Shown piece by piece: positions 59,256 to 64,000 of a stretch of DNA of 64,000 nt. Position 1 is the first letter of the stretch. Each line of letters begins with the position of its first letter. The position numbers and the translations under genes are program-made. The notes under the pieces were generated by a model, which was not told the origin of the DNA, did no database searches, and saw only the letters and a list, made by a program, of their open reading frames with translations. Source of the DNA: Paraescarpia echinospica (Eukaryota > Annelida > Polychaeta > Sabellida > Siboglinidae). The DNA lies in assembly GCA_020002185.1 (NCBI GenBank), contig CM034531.1:87463789-87527788 (forward strand). Reading direction: 5' to 3'.

Positions 59256-59455
59256 TACATACATACATACATACATACATACATACATACATACAAACAT
59301 ACATACATACATACATACATACATACATACACACATACTTACATACATAGACACATACACATACATATACACATACACACATACACACATACACACATAC
59401 ACACACATACATACATACATACATACATACATACACACACGTACGTACATACATA
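59028..59455. repeat. TACA and CA microsatellite
   Basis: CATA arrays surround a CA run of about 80 bases (59170-59250); counterpart of 21310-21690. Confidence 0.95.
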
Positions 59456-60555
59456 CTGTAGTCAACAGTTTCAAATCATGCCGAGCGAAATCGAATCAAC
59501 TATTGACGTCCGTTTATTTACGTAAAACTGAAATACAAAATGAAAACACAGGTATGAGTATGTGACCGGTTAATGTGCGTTGTAACACGTTACGCTGACA
59601 ATTTGGTAACATAATCAGGAATAGAACCATTGAAATGAAATGCACTATGTAACAATGGATTTCAAATACATAAAAACCTATTAAAATATTAACGTTATTA
59701 TGTCAGATAAGTAAATTGGTTGAATGGAACACAACTCGCATACACTTACACACTAATGCATAATTCCAACAGATTCTCAGAAATGAAGGACCAAACTTCA
59801 CAACAACACTACTTTCCTAGACTAGGGCACAGAACAAAGGCCAGTTACAAAGAAGGGCTTCGACGTAATTATTATCAAATTCTACTGAATATAGCACGCT
59901 CAAACTATGATACAATTGTGCTAGAGTACGTCAAAATTGCAATTACCTTCGTTCCAGGGTTGGCATCTACTGATGTTCTTCTTAAACTTGTAGAATGTGC
60001 GCTGGTCACAGACAAAGAGCTCTAATCTATGCAGATATCATGTCATATTTCCTAATGGGGATCTAGTATAAATGTATCTGATAGGTGGCGCTACTAGTAG
60101 TTCGACTTCATGCAATATAACACATAGCTAATTAGAATACATGCATTTAGTACAGGCAGTGTGCCAAATGCCTTTACAAATACATACATACATACATAGG
60201 ATACGAGACTGGATACGAGACATACTCGACGTACGTTTACACCGCCTATGATCAGTCGTCTATTTCTACCAATTTTATTTTATTTTTAATCGGCACGTTT
60301 TGTAATATATGTTTGTACACCGCTTCTAGATTTCGTCGGGAAAATGAATCGTACGTGTGATGAACCTGTGTGAGTGACTTTAATGGTTTTGCTTTTCAAC
60401 TGAACATACAAGCCCATTATCATCCAACCAGTGACCAACAGGTGTCTCACCACCAGTTGAAAACTACAACAACAACCTACATTTGTGGCTACCTGTAGCA
60501 GACCAGTGTTGCGTGTGCCCGTTTCACCGTGATACCCACAAGGTACACTATTGTC

Positions 60556-61432
60556 ATGGCGAGTGTTACAACCAACAAGCCAATGACCAGAGCGAGCGGG
60601 GCGACTAACAACACAACGAACAATGAACCAAGCTTCGCATCTATCGCTGCTGACATCAAGTCGTTTAGGGACATCATTGAAAATAGATTCTAAACTTTCG
60701 AGAAAACACTATCTAAACAAATTGCGGATATGATCGAAGATCAGATGAAAGCATTCCGTGACGACATTAACACACGAACAGCAGCTCTAGAAGAAAGGAT
60801 ACTAAATCTCGAACAAAGATATGCATGTGTAAATACGGACGAGAACCTGGAGGGCCGTCTCACAGCTTTGGAGAACAGGGTGCCCTCGTACGCAGACGTA
60901 GTGGGTGCACACGACGGTCGCGTTCTAAACAGTGTCGTTCTTAACTTACCCGAATCGGAGAACGAAAGCGTAGTGGAAAAAATCAATCAAGTACTGAGAG
61001 ACGGGCTCAAGCTCACATATGTAAAATGTGAAAAAGCTGTACGCAAAACATCCAGCAGAAACGGCTACCCTGGCGTCGTAATAACGACGTTTAAAACCGC
61101 TAATGACAAAGCGAAAGTAATGAAAACAAAATAGACGACAAAGTGCGAAATATCGTGACATCATAATAGTCCACGACAAGCCAAAAGAGCAACGTGTAAT
61201 CGAATCGAACTTCAGAATCCTCGTGAAAGCTCTTGACAACAATAACCTGGAACTACGCGGCTCCAGAATCACGAGATGTGACGCCGGATCTCGTAACGCC
61301 AACAACCGCGCTCACAATTCACCAGCAACCACCAGGAACAATGAGCAAGGAAGCAGTCGTGGTCGAAACCCAAGAAATCGAGGGACACATCGGGAGCGCG
61401 ACAATAGATCAGATGTGCGCGGTCGTCGCTAG
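60556..61432 (+). pseudogene. LINE ORF1 (coiled coil and RNA-binding type), disabled
   Basis: The frame starts MASVTTNKPMTRASG. A TAA follows within 50 codons (about 60691-60693). It is then open to 61134: a coiled coil (IEDQMKAFRDDINTRTAALE, EERILNLEQRY), then VPSYADVVG and VVLNLPESENESVVEKI, which resembles the RNA-binding part of L1-type ORF1 proteins. An extra base near 61130 shifts the frame. It continues KYRDIIIVHDKPKEQR and a basic Asn/Arg-rich tail (SSRGRNPRNRGTHRERDNR), ending at TAG 61430-61432. The product would coat the element's RNA. Confidence 0.75.
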
Positions 61433-63113
61433 GTGTCCGTGGGATGTTGGAATGTTAACGGGTGGAAGCTAAACAAAAACACCGACAACTACCAAGTGAG
61501 GGCAGAATGTGTCAAACACCTCAACACGGATGTAATCGCCGCGGTGGAAACACATCTTACAGATGTAAACACGCTGGAAATGAATGGATATAAATGGTGG
61601 GGGCATAATCGCACAAACCTGAACTGTCGGGCCAAGTCAGAGTCAGGCGGAGTAGGCATTTTTGTAAAAGATGCTCTGCTGCATGATTTTAATGTGAACA
61701 TTCTAGACACATCTGTGGAAGGAATAATGTGGATAATTTTCACAAGCAAGAGCTCGGATACTAGTTTTAGGATGTGTGTGTGTTACCTTCCTCCTGACGG
61801 GTCATCACGACACATTGACCCCGAAACCTATTACAACGAACTATTATCACATATATACCGATACCAGAAACTTGGAATATTCTTCATATGTGGCGATTTC
61901 AATGGCCATTGTGGCAGTGAGCCTGATTACATTGAAGGCGTGGATGACATTCCTGAGAGAAAAGTTATTGATTTTAAAGTGAATTCACATGGACAAATTG
62001 TACATTTTCGTAATCCATCGATATCTGAGACTACTTGCGATTTTCTACTAGGTGACCAAAGCATATGCATCGTAAATAAGTATAAATATTTAGGTTTGAT
62101 TTTAACTGAATATCTTGATTATAAGGTGATGGTAAAAACAGTAGCTACTACGGCGAACCGAGCTCTGGGTTTGTTAATGGCTAAGACAAAGTGTAATGGA
62201 GGAATGCCTTTTAACTGTTTTACAAAACTATACGATGGTATGGTGCTCTCCATTATTAACTATGGTTCTGCTGTGTGGGGTACAAAGGACTATTCGGTCA
62301 TAAATAGCATACATAATAGGGCCTGTCGTTTTTTCCTAGGTGTGGGTAAATATACCCCATCAGCAGCAGTACAGGGTGAAATGGGGTGGAAAACCCCGAC
62401 TCACCAACAATGGCTATCTGTTACTAGGCTCTAGTGTCGTTTGATCAATGTGGATGTATCTAGAGTGACAAAACGTGTGTTTCTATGGATGATGGAAATG
62501 GCCGTAAGTGGGAAACGAAATTGGGGCTACGAAGTATACCATCGTTATAATGACTTAAATATGCATAATCTTACTAATATAAGAGACCATGTTAATGTGA
62601 AGGCTATAATAGAACACACAGATGTTTGCCTGTCTGTATTACAGGAACAGCAATGGCTTCATATTATAAACAGAGTCGAGGGCAGAAATGGTAGTAGAAA
62701 TAAACTAAGAACTTATAAACAGTTCAAAACAAAATTTGTAACTGAGCATTATGTTAAGAAAATTATGCCTAGAAGTAATCGATCAGCACTTGCAAAATTT
62801 CGATGTGGCGTGGCACCAATCAGAATTGAAACTGGACGTTTTGAACGAAATTACCCCCCTACCTGAAGCTAGGACGTGTTATAATTGCACGAATGAAATA
62901 GAAAATGAGTTTCACGTTTTAATGAAATGCCCTTTATATTTTAACGAACGAAAAGAACTAATAGGCTACGCAACAATTAATGATCCAGCTTTTTCCAGTA
63001 TGAATGATCAAAATAAATTTGTATATTTATTGAGTAATGACGATATAATAAGTAAAACTGCCAGCATCCTCCAGAAAATACTGCACACAAGATTACACAA
63101 TACAACAAAATAA
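61433..63113 (+). pseudogene. LINE ORF2: endonuclease fused to thumb and C-terminus
   Basis: It follows ORF1 in the same frame, separated only by TAG. Residues 1-185 are an apurinic-like endonuclease: GCWNVNGWKL, AAVETHL, SGGVGIFVKDAL, CYLPPDG, FICGDFNGHCG. At about 61990 the frame passes without a break into the post-RT region (YKYLGLILTEYLDYKVMVKT, SIINYGSAVWG), so the fingers and palm with the YADD motif have been removed in frame. A TAG (62432-62434) and a frameshift near 62850 interrupt the rest. The C-terminus has a zinc knuckle (CYNCTNEIENEFHVLMKCP). It may cut DNA but cannot reverse-transcribe. Confidence 0.82.
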
Positions 63114-63289
63114 TAGCACATGTTTATTAAATTAATACTGTTTTTAGTTGTACATTTCAAGTCTCTCATAACTCTTTTTTGAGTGGTCTTTGTATACAGT
63201 GCTAACTTTGAATGTAATATATTTATTTGTTTTGTATTTTAATGCATGTATACGTGGAGTGAGACTGTAATAAAATACTACTACTACTA

Positions 63290-63480
63290 CATACACACAT
63301 ACATACACGCATACATACATACACACATACATACATACATACATACATACATACATGCATACATATATACATACATACATACGTACATACATACGTACAT
63401 ACATTCGTACATACATACATACATACATACATACATACATACATACGTACATACATACACAAATATGTACATAGATACAT
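63290..63480. repeat. TACA/TACG microsatellite right of the LINE
   Basis: Continuation of the array split by the LINE; counterpart of the later part of 22310-22505. Confidence 0.93.
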
Positions 63481-63629
63481 ACATATTATACCTGCCTGCA
63501 TCTGAATTTACACTATGCGTGTGTGCGTACGTGCGTGCTTGGCGCATGTGTGCCATCACGATCACGTTAAATAAAATGACTGGCTAAAAAACTGAACGTT
63601 AAAAACCGAAGAACAATGGTCGACCTTAC

Positions 63630-63704
63630 CTTTGCCGTAATGTTGGCTACGTCTCCTGCCTGTAGTCTTTTCCTAGTTTCCATTGTCTATCTCTGAAGTT
63701 GTTG
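63630..63704 (-). pseudogene. Duplicate kinase exon with a premature stop (right copy)
   Basis: Counterpart of 22656-22730 with both splice signals kept (TTTTGCAG and AAG|GTAAGG). The sixth codon is TAG where the left copy has GAG, so any transcript using this exon in the same frame would end here. Other changes are Pro to Ala, Ile to Val and Asp to Asn. The catalytic exons of this copy would lie beyond the window. Confidence 0.7.
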
Positions 63705-63799
63705 CTGCAAAATACATCATGGCATAGTATTTCCCATCTCGTCGTATGCACTCTCCCTACCTCCCGACTTAATTCACTGTTTCACTCCTGTACTTCCTC

Positions 63800-63990
63800 A
63801 AGCACTCTCTCTTTCCCTCCCTACATCCCTGCCTCCCTCCCTTTCTTTCTCCCTCTCTCCATCCCTGCCTCCCTGCCTCCCTGCCTCCCTGCCTCCCTGC
63901 CTCCCTGCCTCCCCCCTGCCCCCCTGCCTCCCTGCCTCCCTGCCTTTCTTTCTCCCTCTCTCCCTCCCGCCACCCCTCCCTCCCTATCCT
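63800..63990. repeat. CCCT/CCTG tract
   Basis: Counterpart of 22820-22990, with more CCTGCCTC units. Confidence 0.93.
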
Positions 63991-64000
63991 ACTCCATCTT

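Larger units (their letters stand above)
60199..63291 (+). mobile_element. LINE with its RT core deleted, inserted in a TACA repeat
   Basis: It is bounded by CATA repeats on both sides; the left copy has the same microsatellite uninterrupted (22310-22505). It has a 5' leader, ORF1 (60556 onward), ORF2 beginning immediately after ORF1, and a 3' end AATAAAATACTACTACTAC. In ORF2 the endonuclease is joined directly to the thumb region, without the RT palm. It is therefore a defective, possibly non-autonomous copy. Confidence 0.87.
44961..64000 (+). repeat. Right copy of the large direct segmental duplication
   Basis: It aligns in order with 8590-22990 and runs off the right edge. Insertions specific to this copy are a TTAA element (45681-47998), about 110 bp near 48910-49020, about 90 satellite units (51018-56886) and a LINE (60199-63291). 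The 6.6-kb left-only segment is absent at about 57000-57005. Confidence 0.93.

Noticed and set aside
59718..60025. 101-codon frame on the plus strand
   Set aside because: The matching left region (21957-22140) has it cut short by indels and no motif is seen.

Overview
This window is metazoan nuclear DNA, most likely from a marine invertebrate; a mollusc or other lophotrochozoan would fit, but nothing here proves the taxon. The reasons are intron-split genes with GT-AG junctions (a TGF-beta family ligand and a protein kinase), CR1-like LINEs, a THAP/TTAA (Kolobok-type) DNA transposon, a Ty3/Gypsy remnant, and very many tetranucleotide microsatellites. No bacterial features such as operons or CRISPR arrays are visible. 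A 1000-base run of N (43961-44960) is an assembly gap between simple repeats.

Layout. 1-2713: two inverted CR1-like LINE copies around about 770 bp of diverged repeat. 2740-8090: low-complexity repeats, a decayed tyrosine-recombinase-like gene (4028-5025, minus), a 50-bp minisatellite, then about 2.3 kb with nothing recognisable. 8590-22990: left copy of a large direct duplication. It carries the last two exons of a TGF-beta-like gene, a LINE fragment, a nearly full-length CR1-like LINE (about 14440-19186) and the first of three minus-strand kinase exons (22656-25360). 23200-32050: the remaining kinase exons with a LINE inserted in one intron, a Ty3/Gypsy pol remnant lacking its YxDD motif, and two more CR1 copies. 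33079-37086: a 2.4-kb element with long terminal inverted repeats, with an RT-bearing LINE joined to its right end. 37300-43370: microsatellites, a tRNA-derived SINE interrupted by a TTAA-flanked THAP transposon, a 150-bp palindrome, and an exon with a signal peptide (43038-43366). 44961-64000: right copy of the duplication.

The central result is this duplication. The two copies are in the same orientation, 36-41 kb apart, and align from the TGF-beta exons to the kinase exon. They have since diverged in ways that can be read directly. The right copy has about 90 units of a 63/64-bp satellite where the left has two. The left copy has an expanded 12-bp minisatellite that is absent from the right. 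A TTAA-flanked transposon sits in the right TGF-beta intron. A LINE lacking its RT core sits in a TACA microsatellite of the right copy. A 6.6-kb segment with the CR1 LINE is present only on the left. The right kinase exon has a premature stop.

Few sequences look functional: the two TGF-beta exon pairs (both open), the left kinase exons (phases match across two introns), the signal-peptide exon, the CR1 ORF1 and the 463+ aa RT ORF. I found no new multi-gene system. The most notable things are the copy-specific satellite growth, the TGF-beta pair lacking the interchain cysteine, and the covarying 3' hairpin of the CR1 family.
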